NCBI RefSeq assembly: GCF_000260415.1
Contig: NZ_BACP01000056.1
Span: 1-64,000, forward strand
Origin: Liquorilactobacillus mali KCTC 3596 = DSM 20444
GTDB lineage: Bacteria > Bacillota > Bacilli > Lactobacillales > Lactobacillaceae
Direction of reading: 5' to 3'
Length of the DNA stretch: 64,000 bases
The position numbers were made by a program, and so were the translations under genes. Below are positions 50,920 through 59,766 of the stretch, piece after piece; the first letter of the stretch is position 1, and every line of letters starts with the position of its first letter. The notes below the pieces were generated by a model, which did no database searches, was not told where the DNA came from, and saw only the letters and a program-made list of their open reading frames with translations.

Positions 50920-53529
50920 ATGCCAGATACTTATAGTAATGATATCGTGATTGATGGCAAAAAATACAAGTATTACAATATTGATAAATTTATGGTGGAT
51001 CATGGTAAGAAGATTCAAGAACTACCATATTCAATTAGAATTTTATTAGAGTTGACACTACGTAGAAGTGAAACACATACAGAAATGCAACAATTCTTAT
51101 CTAATTTTCTGGATTGGGATCAAAAACATGATCATGATATTCCGTATAAACCTGAACGAGTAATATTGCAAGATTTTACAGGGGTTCCTGCATTGGTTGA
51201 TTTAGCGGCAATGCGTGAAGAATATGAAGCACGCGGACAAAATCCTGATGAGATAAATCCTGATGTTCCAGTTCATCTAGTGATTGATCACTCTGTTCAA
51301 GTTGATATGGCTGGGAATGAAGATGCATTTGAATATAACATCAAGCAAGAATTCAAGCGCAATCGGGAACGTTATTTATTTTTGAAGTGGGCACAGGAAA
51401 GTTTTGATAATTTATCTGTAATTCCTCCAGATACTGGAATTATTCACCAGGTTAATCTTGAATATCTTTCGTCAGTTATCAGACAATCCGACGATTCAGT
51501 ACCAACTTTATTTCCAGATACCTTGGTAGGTACAGATTCACATACTACAATGATTAATGCGTTGGGTGTGCTGGGCTGGGGAGTAGGCGGAATTGAAGCC
51601 GAAGCCAGCATGCTTGGACAGGAATCTTACTTTCCAATGCCGCAGGTGGTAGGAGTGTATCTGACAGGAGAACTGCCTACTACGGCAACTGCGACAGATT
51701 TAGCGTTGACCTTGACCCATGTGTTAAGAGATTTTAATGTTGTGGGAAAGTTTGTTGAATTCTATGGACCGGGGTTAAAGAATTTACCTCTGGCTAACCG
51801 CGCAACAATTTCAAATATGGCTCCTGAATATGGTGCTACATGCGGATTCTTCCCAATTGATCAACAAACAATTGATTATTTGCGGCTGACTGATCGTACT
51901 AAAGATCAAATTGAAATTGTTGAAGCATATGCTCGGGAAAATTCCTTGATTTATCAAGAAAATCAAGATAGTCAAAGAAAATATTCAGAATACGTAGAAC
52001 TAGATTTAAGTGAGGTCGAAAGCAGTGTTGCTGGACCCAAGAGACCGCAGGATTTGGTCAAGTTGCCCCAACTTGCACAACAGTTCAGAAAATATGATGA
52101 GCTGGATGATTGCGTGGTTAGTATAGATGAAAATAATTTTCAGTTACGTCCGGGAGCATTAGGAATTGCTGCAATCACGAGTTGTACAAATACATCAAAT
52201 CCAGAAATTTTGATCACAGCAGGTTTACTAGCTAAGAAGGCAGTCGAAAATGGTTTGAAGATTCCAGAGTATGTAAAGACGTCTTTTGCACCCGGTTCAC
52301 GCGTAGTTACAGAATATCTTGCTGCTGCAAAATTACAAAAATATCTTGATGATTTAGGATTCAACATAGTCGGTTATGGCTGTACGACATGTATTGGTAA
52401 TTCAGGAAAGTTAAAAGATGGCGTGCAGGAAGTAGTTGCGGAGACTGGGTATCCGTTGGCGGCGATTGAAAGTGGTAATCGTAATTTTGAAGGTAGAGTA
52501 AATCCGCTTATTAAGGACACATATTTAGCTTCACCTCCATTAGTTGTTGCATATGCATTGGCAGGTACACTGGATATTGACTTGAGTAAAGAAGCACTTG
52601 GATACAATCAAAAGCAAGAACCGGTATATTTAACTGATCTTTGGCCCGCTGCTGAAGAAGTAAGTGAAGTAATCCACAAGTATTTGAAGCCAAGCTTATT
52701 CTCAAAAAATTATGGGAATATTTTTAAGCAAAATGCAAGCTGGAATGCCCTTCCAAGCACTAAGTCGACCAATTACAATTGGGATAAAAAATCAACATAT
52801 CTTGCTTCGCCACCGTTGTTTGAAAAGAATGAAAAAAAATTGACTGGTTTGAGAGTGTTAGCAAAATTAGGTGATTCAATTACTACGGATCACATCTCTC
52901 CGGCTGGGTTCATAGGTCAAAGAACACCAGCAGGAAAATATTTGTTATCACGAGGAGTAAAGCCCCAGGATTTTAATTCCTATGGATCACGACGGGGAAA
53001 TCACGAGGTTATGATTAGAGGAACACTTGCAAATATTCGTCTTCAAAATCAGTTAACTCCAGATAAACAAGGTGGTTTTACCAAGAATTGGTTAACCGGT
53101 GAAGAAACTACAATTTATGATGCCGCAATGAGTTATCGTGCAAAAAAAATAGGCTCAATAATTTTGGCCGGAAAGGACTATGGAATGGGGTCATCTCGAG
53201 ACTGGGCGGCTAAGGGAGTTCAATTGTTAGGTGTTAAGGCTGTTATTGCTGAGAGTTTCGAAAGAATTCATCGTTCTAATTTGGTAATGATGGGAGTCTT
53301 GCCGCTGCAATACTTACCAAACGAAAATGCACAATCACTTAAACTAGATGGGGCAGAAAGTTTTTCAATTGAATTAGATGGTAAATACGCTCACGTAACA
53401 GCTAAATCTTCAAATAAGATTACTAAGTTTGATGTGGTTTCGCGGTTTGATGCACCTATTGATATCAAGTATTATCAGACAAATGGAATTTTGCCATATG
53501 TATTAGAAAAAAAGATTTCTGGTAACTAA
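50920..53529 (+). CDS. acnA: Aconitate hydratase
   Basis: Isomerises citrate to isocitrate in the cytoplasm using a [4Fe-4S] cluster. The 869 residues match the AcnA/IRP family. Cluster cysteines are seen in ITSCTNTSNPE and YGCTTCIGNSG; the C-terminal swivel domain has GSSRDWAAKG and FERIHRSNLVMMG. AGATGGAGGG precedes the ATG. It is the first gene of an acnA-citrate synthase-icd cluster giving 2-oxoglutarate for glutamate synthesis; no later TCA enzymes are seen. Confidence 0.95.
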   Translation: MPDTYSNDIVIDGKKYKYYNIDKFMVDHGKKIQELPYSIRILLELTLRRSETHTEMQQFLSNFLDWDQKHDHDIPYKPERVILQDFTGVPALVDLAAMREEYEARGQNPDEINPDVPVHLVIDHSVQVDMAGNEDAFEYNIKQEFKRNRERYLFLKWAQESFDNLSVIPPDTGIIHQVNLEYLSSVIRQSDDSVPTLFPDTLVGTDSHTTMINALGVLGWGVGGIEAEASMLGQESYFPMPQVVGVYLTGELPTTATATDLALTLTHVLRDFNVVGKFVEFYGPGLKNLPLANRATISNMAPEYGATCGFFPIDQQTIDYLRLTDRTKDQIEIVEAYARENSLIYQENQDSQRKYSEYVELDLSEVESSVAGPKRPQDLVKLPQLAQQFRKYDELDDCVVSIDENNFQLRPGALGIAAITSCTNTSNPEILITAGLLAKKAVENGLKIPEYVKTSFAPGSRVVTEYLAAAKLQKYLDDLGFNIVGYGCTTCIGNSGKLKDGVQEVVAETGYPLAAIESGNRNFEGRVNPLIKDTYLASPPLVVAYALAGTLDIDLSKEALGYNQKQEPVYLTDLWPAAEEVSEVIHKYLKPSLFSKNYGNIFKQNASWNALPSTKSTNYNWDKKSTYLASPPLFEKNEKKLTGLRVLAKLGDSITTDHISPAGFIGQRTPAGKYLLSRGVKPQDFNSYGSRRGNHEVMIRGTLANIRLQNQLTPDKQGGFTKNWLTGEETTIYDAAMSYRAKKIGSIILAGKDYGMGSSRDWAAKGVQLLGVKAVIAESFERIHRSNLVMMGVLPLQYLPNENAQSLKLDGAESFSIELDGKYAHVTAKSSNKITKFDVVSRFDAPIDIKYYQTNGILPYVLEKKISGN

Positions 53530-53554
53530 GTTAATACAAAGGAGGAGAATTGGG

Positions 53555-54637
53555 ATGGATTATCCAAAAGGATTGGCAGGTGTAGTGGTCGACCAAACTA
53601 AAATAAGTTCTACGGCCGGGGCCCATTTAACTTATGCTGGGTACCCGATTGAAGAATTGAGTGAAGCTTCATTTGAAGAAGTTGTTTTTTTACTGTGGCA
53701 TACAAGGCTGCCTAGTGAGCAGGAACTTCGCGATTTTCGGGCTGATTTGGTTAGTAAGATGATTTTACCTGCTGAAACAATTCGTTTATTACTATACATT
53801 GCTAAGGAGCCGCAGCATCCAATGAGTATTCTCAGGACGACAACATCACTTTTGGGAACGACAAACGATGTTGAACATGATGAACCGCCTAAAATCTTAG
53901 CAAAAATGTTAACGGCAATTGCTGCTATTTTGCGAATCAAAGATAATGAAACGCTAATTGATGTTGATCCTAATTTGAGTGTTGTTGAAAACTTTTTATA
54001 CATGATTAGAGGAGAGCGCCCTGACGCAAAGCTAACTAAAATGTTTTCGAGCGTCATGATTTTACAAGCTGATCATGAGTTTAATGCCTCGACATTCACT
54101 GCTCGTGTTGTTGCTTCAACTTTTGCTGATTATTATTCATGCCTAACAGCGGCAGTTTCAGCCTTAAAGGGTCCGCTTCATGGAGGAGCTAATGAACGTG
54201 TTTTTGAGATGATTGAAGATATTGAGAAGAAGCAGATTAAGCCCAAAGACTATGTTGAACTTCAACTGAAGAAAAAACGTAAAATAATGGGATTTGGTCA
54301 CCGAATTTATAAGAATGGAGATCCTCGTGCATTTATTTTGGAAAAGATCGCAGCAGAATTGGCTCCACAAACTGGAAATGAACGATATTTTAAGATTCAG
54401 CAAGAACTCGCCGAATATATGTTAGAACGGTTTGGACTTCATCCAAACGTCGACTACTATACTGCTTTGATATATCATTGCTTAGGTCTTGACAAATCAG
54501 TTTTTACTATGATTTTTGCAACTTGTAGGACTGCAGGCTGGTTAGCTCATATTATGGAGCAACGGCAAGAAAATTGTCTGATTCGTCCTAACTCAGAATA
54601 TGTTGGACCTACTGACCGACATTACACAAAGAAATGA
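53555..54637 (+). CDS. Citrate synthase
   Basis: Condenses acetyl-CoA with oxaloacetate. A 360-residue type II-like short citrate synthase, dimeric family of Gram-positives. Active-site text: LKGPLHGGANERVFEMIEDI (His), IMGFGHRIYKNGDPRA (His), PNVDYYTALIYHCLG (Asp). AAAGGAGGAG precedes the ATG. Co-oriented with aconitase (25-base gap) and isocitrate dehydrogenase (17-base gap); the order supports one operon. Confidence 0.95.
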   Translation: MDYPKGLAGVVVDQTKISSTAGAHLTYAGYPIEELSEASFEEVVFLLWHTRLPSEQELRDFRADLVSKMILPAETIRLLLYIAKEPQHPMSILRTTTSLLGTTNDVEHDEPPKILAKMLTAIAAILRIKDNETLIDVDPNLSVVENFLYMIRGERPDAKLTKMFSSVMILQADHEFNASTFTARVVASTFADYYSCLTAAVSALKGPLHGGANERVFEMIEDIEKKQIKPKDYVELQLKKKRKIMGFGHRIYKNGDPRAFILEKIAAELAPQTGNERYFKIQQELAEYMLERFGLHPNVDYYTALIYHCLGLDKSVFTMIFATCRTAGWLAHIMEQRQENCLIRPNSEYVGPTDRHYTKK

Positions 54638-54654
54638 TTAAGGTGGAATGATAA

Positions 54655-55932
54655 ATGAAACAACCAGAAAAATTAAAGCTTGTTGATGGAAAGCTGTTTG
54701 TGCCTGATAATCCAATAATTCCTTTTATCGCTGGAGATGGAATTGGGCCGGAAATATGGCAAGCCGCACGGCGTGTTTTTGATAGTGCTGTTAATAAGAT
54801 TTATGGTGATAATCGGCAGGTTCACTGGAAAAGGGTTTTAGCTGGGGAGGCTTCTTATCAGGATAGTGGAAGTTGGCTTCCAGACGAGACATTAGCGGCT
54901 TTCAAGGAATATTTAGTTGCTATTAAGGGACCACTGACAACACCTGTTGGAGAGGGACACCGTTCGATTAATGTGACACTAAGGCAGGAATTGGATTTAT
55001 TTGCATGTGTCCGACCAGTGCAATATTATGCGGGAACCCCGTCACCTGTTAAACACCCAGAAAATGTTGATATTACAGTTTTTAGAGAAAATACAGAAGA
55101 TATTTATGCTGGAATTGATTTTGAGAGCGGTTCGGCAGAGGCAAAAAAGTTATTGAATTTATTAAAGGACAATCACCAAGAGAATAAAGTTCGCTTTCCT
55201 GAGACATCATCTTTTGCAATTAAACCAGTTTCAAGTGAGGGCTCTAAGAGAATCGTAAGAGCAGCCCTTAATTATGCTATTTCGCAAAAGAAAAGTTATC
55301 TGACCCTTGTACATAAGGGAAATATTATGAAAAAAACGGAAGGTAACTTTAAAAAATGGGGCTATGAGGTTGCGGCAGAGTTAAAAAATCAAGTATTTAC
55401 AAGTGTTGAATACAATCAAATTAAGCAGCAACAAAATAAGACGGCTGCTGACAAAGCTCAACTACAAGCAAAAAAGGATGGTAAAGTGATTGTTAATGAT
55501 ATTATTGCCGATAACTTTTTTCAACAGTCATTATTACATCCTGAAAACTTTGATGTAGTTGCAACGCTGAACTTGAATGGAGATTACATATCAGATGCGC
55601 TGGCTGCTCAAGTTGGTGGTATTGGGATTGCACCCGGTGCGAATATTAATTATCAGACTAAACGCGCTGTTTTTGAAGCCACACATGGGACAGCTCCTCA
55701 ATTTGCGGGACAAAACAAGTTGAATCCAACTTCACTGATTCTTTCAGGAGTAATGTTATTTGAATATATTGGGTGGAATGAAGTTGCACTGGAGATTAAA
55801 CGTGCGGTTGCGACTGCAATTGAGGAACAGCATGTGACAGTTGATTTCGCGGCAGCATTGCCACAAGCAACTGAACTTTCAACAAGCGGATTTGCAGATT
55901 ATTTGATTGAATTAATGGCTAAAAATGAATAA
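54655..55932 (+). CDS. icd: Isocitrate dehydrogenase
   Basis: Oxidatively decarboxylates isocitrate to 2-oxoglutarate. The 425-residue product has FIAGDGIGPEIW, the phospho-loop SINVTLRQELDLFACVRP, FRENTEDIYAGIDFESGSAE and the cofactor-proximal HGTAPQFAGQNKLNP. In E. coli the two residues after HGTAP are Lys-Tyr and bind NADP phosphate; here they are Gln-Phe, so cofactor preference (NAD or NADP) is uncertain. AAGGTGGAATGATAA precedes the ATG. Last gene of the citrate-to-oxoglutarate operon. Confidence 0.94.
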   Translation: MKQPEKLKLVDGKLFVPDNPIIPFIAGDGIGPEIWQAARRVFDSAVNKIYGDNRQVHWKRVLAGEASYQDSGSWLPDETLAAFKEYLVAIKGPLTTPVGEGHRSINVTLRQELDLFACVRPVQYYAGTPSPVKHPENVDITVFRENTEDIYAGIDFESGSAEAKKLLNLLKDNHQENKVRFPETSSFAIKPVSSEGSKRIVRAALNYAISQKKSYLTLVHKGNIMKKTEGNFKKWGYEVAAELKNQVFTSVEYNQIKQQQNKTAADKAQLQAKKDGKVIVNDIIADNFFQQSLLHPENFDVVATLNLNGDYISDALAAQVGGIGIAPGANINYQTKRAVFEATHGTAPQFAGQNKLNPTSLILSGVMLFEYIGWNEVALEIKRAVATAIEEQHVTVDFAAALPQATELSTSGFADYLIELMAKNE

Positions 55933-56156
55933 TTAATAGTACTAAGCAAATTTTGTTATCCTTGTTCATGGTGAATTATTACTATAACGACTTCTTAATT
56001 ATTTTTAAGGATTACAGACAAACGCGTTTTATAAATCAAAACTTTTCAGCTAGTAGCTGATTTAAACTATATTTATATTATCAATTTACGTTAAAATTTA
56101 TTAATATAGATAAAGTATTAGAAAATTCATTAAAGTAAAAAATGTTTAAAAAATGA

Positions 56157-56185
56157 TTGACGTAATAGCTGATAAGCGGTAAAAT
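56157..56185 (+). promoter_or_regulatory. Promoter of the S-methylmethionine operon
   Basis: TTGACG, 17 bases, TAAAAT; begins the tandem T-box leader. Bases 55933-56156 hold no gene. Confidence 0.7.
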
Positions 56186-56189
56186 AGCT

Positions 56190-56467
56190 TTAAGTTTTTA
56201 TTAAAGATGATAATCTTATGAGAAGAAGAGTAACTGTGAGGGCTAATTATAAGAGAACCTAGGATGCTGAGAGTAGGTATTAGCGCGATTAGTGAAGATG
56301 AACTTTGAACAAGTGGTGTTTGGTTATAAACCAGGTATTCGGTAGGAACCGTTAAATTCCCAGGTATTTTTGTACTGTTGAGGCACCTTTGGTGCGAAAA
56401 AGGGTGGTACCGCGAATAAATTTCGTCCCTTGCTTGATAATTATTTATGAGCAAGGGACTTTTTTTG
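56190..56467 (+). ncRNA. T-box riboswitch 1 of 2, Met specific
   Basis: Stem I carries AGAAGAAGAG and TGCTGAGAG. Specifier ATG at 56298-56300 (GTGAAG-ATG-AAC). T-box AGGGTGGTACCGCG (56401-56414), then terminator GTCCCTTGCT/AGCAAGGGAC with T7. Its layout matches the metE-operon T-box at 37362. Confidence 0.92.
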
Positions 56468-56499
56468 TGTAGATAAAATTGGAAGGGGGGTTGCTGCTC

Positions 56500-56812
56500 T
56501 TTATTATAGTAGTATATATCTGAGTTATTGTATTTTATGAAAGATGAGTATTTTGTTTGGACATGCACAGAGAGACTACGGTGTTGAGAGTAGTTCATGA
56601 AAGGCAAGAGAAGATGGTCTTTTTAGAGAAATTGATTGTGAGCTGAGAAAAAGTGAGCATGAGACGGTTATGCCCGTTAGCGTATCAAGGTTATGATTTC
56701 TAAATTAAAATCAAGACCTGTTGAGGATTGTTAAGATGACTTAGCAATCAAAGATCGAGTGGTAGCGCGATTAATCGCCTCGTAGTCTAAATTGACTATG
56801 AGGTTTTTATTA
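56500..56812 (+). ncRNA. T-box riboswitch 2 of 2, probably Met specific
   Basis: A second full T-box directly behind the first: stem I with CACAGAGAG and TTGAGAG, T-box CGAGTGGTAGCGCG (56756-56769), terminator CCTCGTAGTC/GACTATGAGG plus T5. The specifier is read as ATG (56614-56616) since the next base is then a purine; TGG one base later is the alternative. Bases 56813-57040 hold no further element I can see. Confidence 0.82.
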
Positions 56813-57040
56813 GCATAAAAATCATGGGTTTTATAAAAAATTCATAATTTAAATTTGGAATTAAGTAATTCAATTAATAAAGTCGGAGAATACTTAAACG
56901 TTTGATATAGTAAGAGGTAAAAGCATTTGCTGGGAAGTATCCAATATTTTTTCAGAAATGAAATACTTGATAGTGATAGCGTTGGGTTAATCGTGCTTGG
57001 AATTTTTTTAAAATAGTTATTTAAGAATGGAGAATTTGAT

Positions 57041-58432
57041 ATGACAGATAAGGGCGAGAAATTGAAGCGAGAGATGACAGTAAGGCATCTATTTATGATT
57101 TCTTTAGGTGGTGTAATTGGAACCGGTCTTTTCTTGAGTTCGGGGTATACAATTCATCAAGCAGGACCCGTCGGAACGATTTTAGCCTATGGGATTGGTG
57201 CAGTAATTGTTTATTTAGTAATGCTTTGCTTGGGAGAATTAGCAGTTGCTATGCCACAAACAGGTTCTTTCCATGTTTATGCAACACGTTTTATCGGACC
57301 TGCAACGGGATTCACTGTCGCCATTTTGTACTGGCTTACATGGACCGTTGCATTAGGTTCAGAATTTACAGCTGCAGGGTTGATTATGCAAAATTGGTTT
57401 CCTAAGATACCAACGTGGTGTTGGAGTTTACTATTCATGATCATTATTTTTGCTTCCAATGCATTTTCTGTTCGTTTCTTTGCTGAAACAGAATTTTGGT
57501 TTGCAAGTATTAAAGTATTGGCAATTATTTTCTTTATTGGAGTTGGGATACTTGCTATCTTCGGAATATTTTCTTTTAAGAAATATAATCCGCAACCATT
57601 ATTTCACAATCTTTATGCAAATGGACTTTTTCCCACAGGATTTAAAGGTGTTTTTACCACAATGCTAACCGTTAATTTTGCTTTTTCAGGAACAGAATTA
57701 ATTGGTGTCACTGCTGGAGAAGCTAAAGATCCAGCTAGAACGATCCCCAAGGCAATTCACACAACACTGTGGCGACTAATCATTTTTTTCATTGGCAGTA
57801 TTACCGTAATGGCAACACTTATTCCTTGGAAACAGGCAGGGGTAGGTCAAAGCCCATTTGTTCTTGTTTTTAAGAGTATTGGACTTCCATTTGCAGGTGA
57901 CATTATGAATTTTGTGATTTTAACAGCAATTTTGTCGGCTGCTAATTCGGGTTTGTATGCTTCAACTAGAATGTTATGGTCGTTATCGCATGAGAAGATG
58001 ATTAATTCTTTTTTTGCTAAAACAACAAATAATGGAGTTCCATTGTACGCATTAACGGCTAGTATGTTGGGCGGAATCCTAGCACTGTTGTCAAGTGTTG
58101 TAGCAGCATCAACTGTTTATTTAGTACTGGTTTCAATTTCAGGACTTGCGGTTGTATTAGTTTGGGCGGCAATTGCACTTTCAGCAATTAATTTCCGAAA
58201 AAATTGGATAAAAGAAGGCCATAAAGTTAATGAACTTAAATTTGTGACACCTGGATATCCCTTTATCCCGTGGATTGCATTAATAGCCAGTTTATTGTCG
58301 TGCATTTTAATTGTATTTGATCCAACCCAAAGGCCGGCATTATTTTATATGATACCTTTTGTTCTAGGGTGTTATGGACTGTACTTTTTCAAGAGAAAAC
58401 ATGAAGAAAAAGGTGAGAAGGAGGAATCTTAA
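57041..58432 (+). CDS. mmuP: Amino acid permease, probable S-methylmethionine permease
   Basis: A 463-residue, twelve-helix APC-family transporter ([59 protein letters not shown]). On its own it would be a general amino acid permease; directly upstream of homocysteine S-methyltransferase and behind Met T-boxes it is most likely MmuP, importing S-methylmethionine. AGAATGGAGAATT precedes the ATG. One base separates its stop from the next gene. Confidence 0.85.
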   Translation: MTDKGEKLKREMTVRHLFMISLGGVIGTGLFLSSGYTIHQAGPVGTILAYGIGAVIVYLVMLCLGELAVAMPQTGSFHVYATRFIGPATGFTVAILYWLTWTVALGSEFTAAGLIMQNWFPKIPTWCWSLLFMIIIFASNAFSVRFFAETEFWFASIKVLAIIFFIGVGILAIFGIFSFKKYNPQPLFHNLYANGLFPTGFKGVFTTMLTVNFAFSGTELIGVTAGEAKDPARTIPKAIHTTLWRLIIFFIGSITVMATLIPWKQAGVGQSPFVLVFKSIGLPFAGDIMNFVILTAILSAANSGLYASTRMLWSLSHEKMINSFFAKTTNNGVPLYALTASMLGGILALLSSVVAASTVYLVLVSISGLAVVLVWAAIALSAINFRKNWIKEGHKVNELKFVTPGYPFIPWIALIASLLSCILIVFDPTQRPALFYMIPFVLGCYGLYFFKRKHEEKGEKEES

Positions 58433-58433
58433 G

Positions 58434-59357
58434 ATGAGATCACCATTACTTGAATTATTAAATGAGAGAAAATTATTGGTACTTGATGGAGCGATGGCAA
58501 CGGAGCTTGAAAAAGCTGGGGTAGATACTGCTAATGAGCTATGGTCGGCAACTGCTCTTCTTGACGCACCGCAGAAAATAACAGCGGTGCATCAGGAATA
58601 CTTTAAGGCCGGAGCAGATATAGCTATAACGAATACCTATCAAGCAACGAAGCAGGCATTTATGAAACAAGGAATAAGTGCTGACGAGAGTTCTGCATTA
58701 ATAAAACAAGCTGTTTTCTGTGCACAAGAAGCAAGGGAGAAGGCCTCAGGAAACAAAAAATTATTATTGGCAGGAAGTATTGGACCATATGGAGCCTTTC
58801 TAGCCAATGGCAGTGAGTACACTGGTGATTACCATTTGTCTATTAAAGCCTTTCAAGATTTTCACTATCCAAGAATGCAGGCTTTGTTTGAGGCTGGGGC
58901 AGACTTATTTGCTATTGAAACTCAGCCTAACTTTGTTGAGCTTGAAGCTATTACGGAGTTGTTAGAAAGAAAATTTTCGAAAATGACTGCCTGGGTAGCA
59001 CTTAGTATAAAAGATAATAAAAAATTATGTGATGGCACACCTCTGAAAAAGGTTGTGAAGTATCTTGACCAATTTGAGAGTATTAGTGCAATTGGAGTTA
59101 ATTGTACGGCTATGGAGAATATAACTCCTGCATTGAATGAGATTCACTCGTTAACAACAAAGCCATTAATCGTCTATCCTAACAATGGTGATATATACGA
59201 TCCTATTTCGAAAAAATGGCAAGTTAACGACAAAGCCCAGAAATTTAGTGATTTAGTTCCAACTTGGGTTAAGTCAGGAGCTAAAATAATTGGCGGTTGC
59301 TGTCGCACTACGCCAGATGATATTCGTGAAATTGTTGATGCTGTGAAACTGCAGTGA
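58434..59357 (+). CDS. mmuM: Homocysteine S-methyltransferase
   Basis: Transfers a methyl group from S-methylmethionine (or SAM) to homocysteine to give methionine. The 307-residue protein has the zinc cysteines in IGVNCTA and IIGGCCRTTPDDI, with the N-terminal LDGAMATELEKAG. The ATG at 58434 has GAAGGAGGAATC upstream; the in-frame ATG at 58374 lies inside mmuP. Coupled to mmuP and under the tandem Met T-boxes. Confidence 0.94.
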   Translation: MRSPLLELLNERKLLVLDGAMATELEKAGVDTANELWSATALLDAPQKITAVHQEYFKAGADIAITNTYQATKQAFMKQGISADESSALIKQAVFCAQEAREKASGNKKLLLAGSIGPYGAFLANGSEYTGDYHLSIKAFQDFHYPRMQALFEAGADLFAIETQPNFVELEAITELLERKFSKMTAWVALSIKDNKKLCDGTPLKKVVKYLDQFESISAIGVNCTAMENITPALNEIHSLTTKPLIVYPNNGDIYDPISKKWQVNDKAQKFSDLVPTWVKSGAKIIGGCCRTTPDDIREIVDAVKLQ

Positions 59358-59406
59358 AATATGTGTGCTACTTTTAGTTTTGTTCATAAAAAAATTTAAA
59401 ATGTTG

Positions 59407-59435
59407 TTGACAAAAAGATATCAAAGATTTATGAT
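59407..59435 (+). promoter_or_regulatory. trp operon promoter
   Basis: TTGACA, 17 bases, TATGAT; a strong sigma-A promoter starting the trp leader. Confidence 0.75.
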
Positions 59436-59439
59436 GACC

Positions 59440-59750
59440 GTAATTTAATATTCGTCCATACAAACCTATGAAGTGGAGATCAAGATAGTTGTGCACATAC
59501 AGAGAACCGGCGTTGCTGAGAGTCCGGTTGAACGCAAGCTATTAAATGGACCATTGAGGGTGCGGTGAAAGCATGAGAAATGTTAGTACTCCGTAACGTA
59601 AGATACACGTCAGATATCAGGGATGTGATTGCATCCTGTAAAGAGTGTGGTTTATTAAGCAGTAATTGGCTGCTTTTTGGGCTACAAATTAAGGTGGTAC
59701 CGCGGAAAATCCGTCCTTAGCAGGTAACTGTTATGGGCGGATTTTTTTGT
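59440..59750 (+). ncRNA. T-box riboswitch, Trp specific, before trpE
   Basis: Stem I with ACAGAGAACCGG and TTGCTGAGAGTCCGG; specifier TGG at 59547-59549 (TTAAA-TGG-ACC). T-box AAGGTGGTACCGCGG (59691-59705) and terminator AAATCCGTCC/GGGCGGATTT plus T7. Uncharged tRNA-Trp should open the operon. Confidence 0.94.
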
Positions 59751-59766
59751 AGAAAGGAGTAACAAA

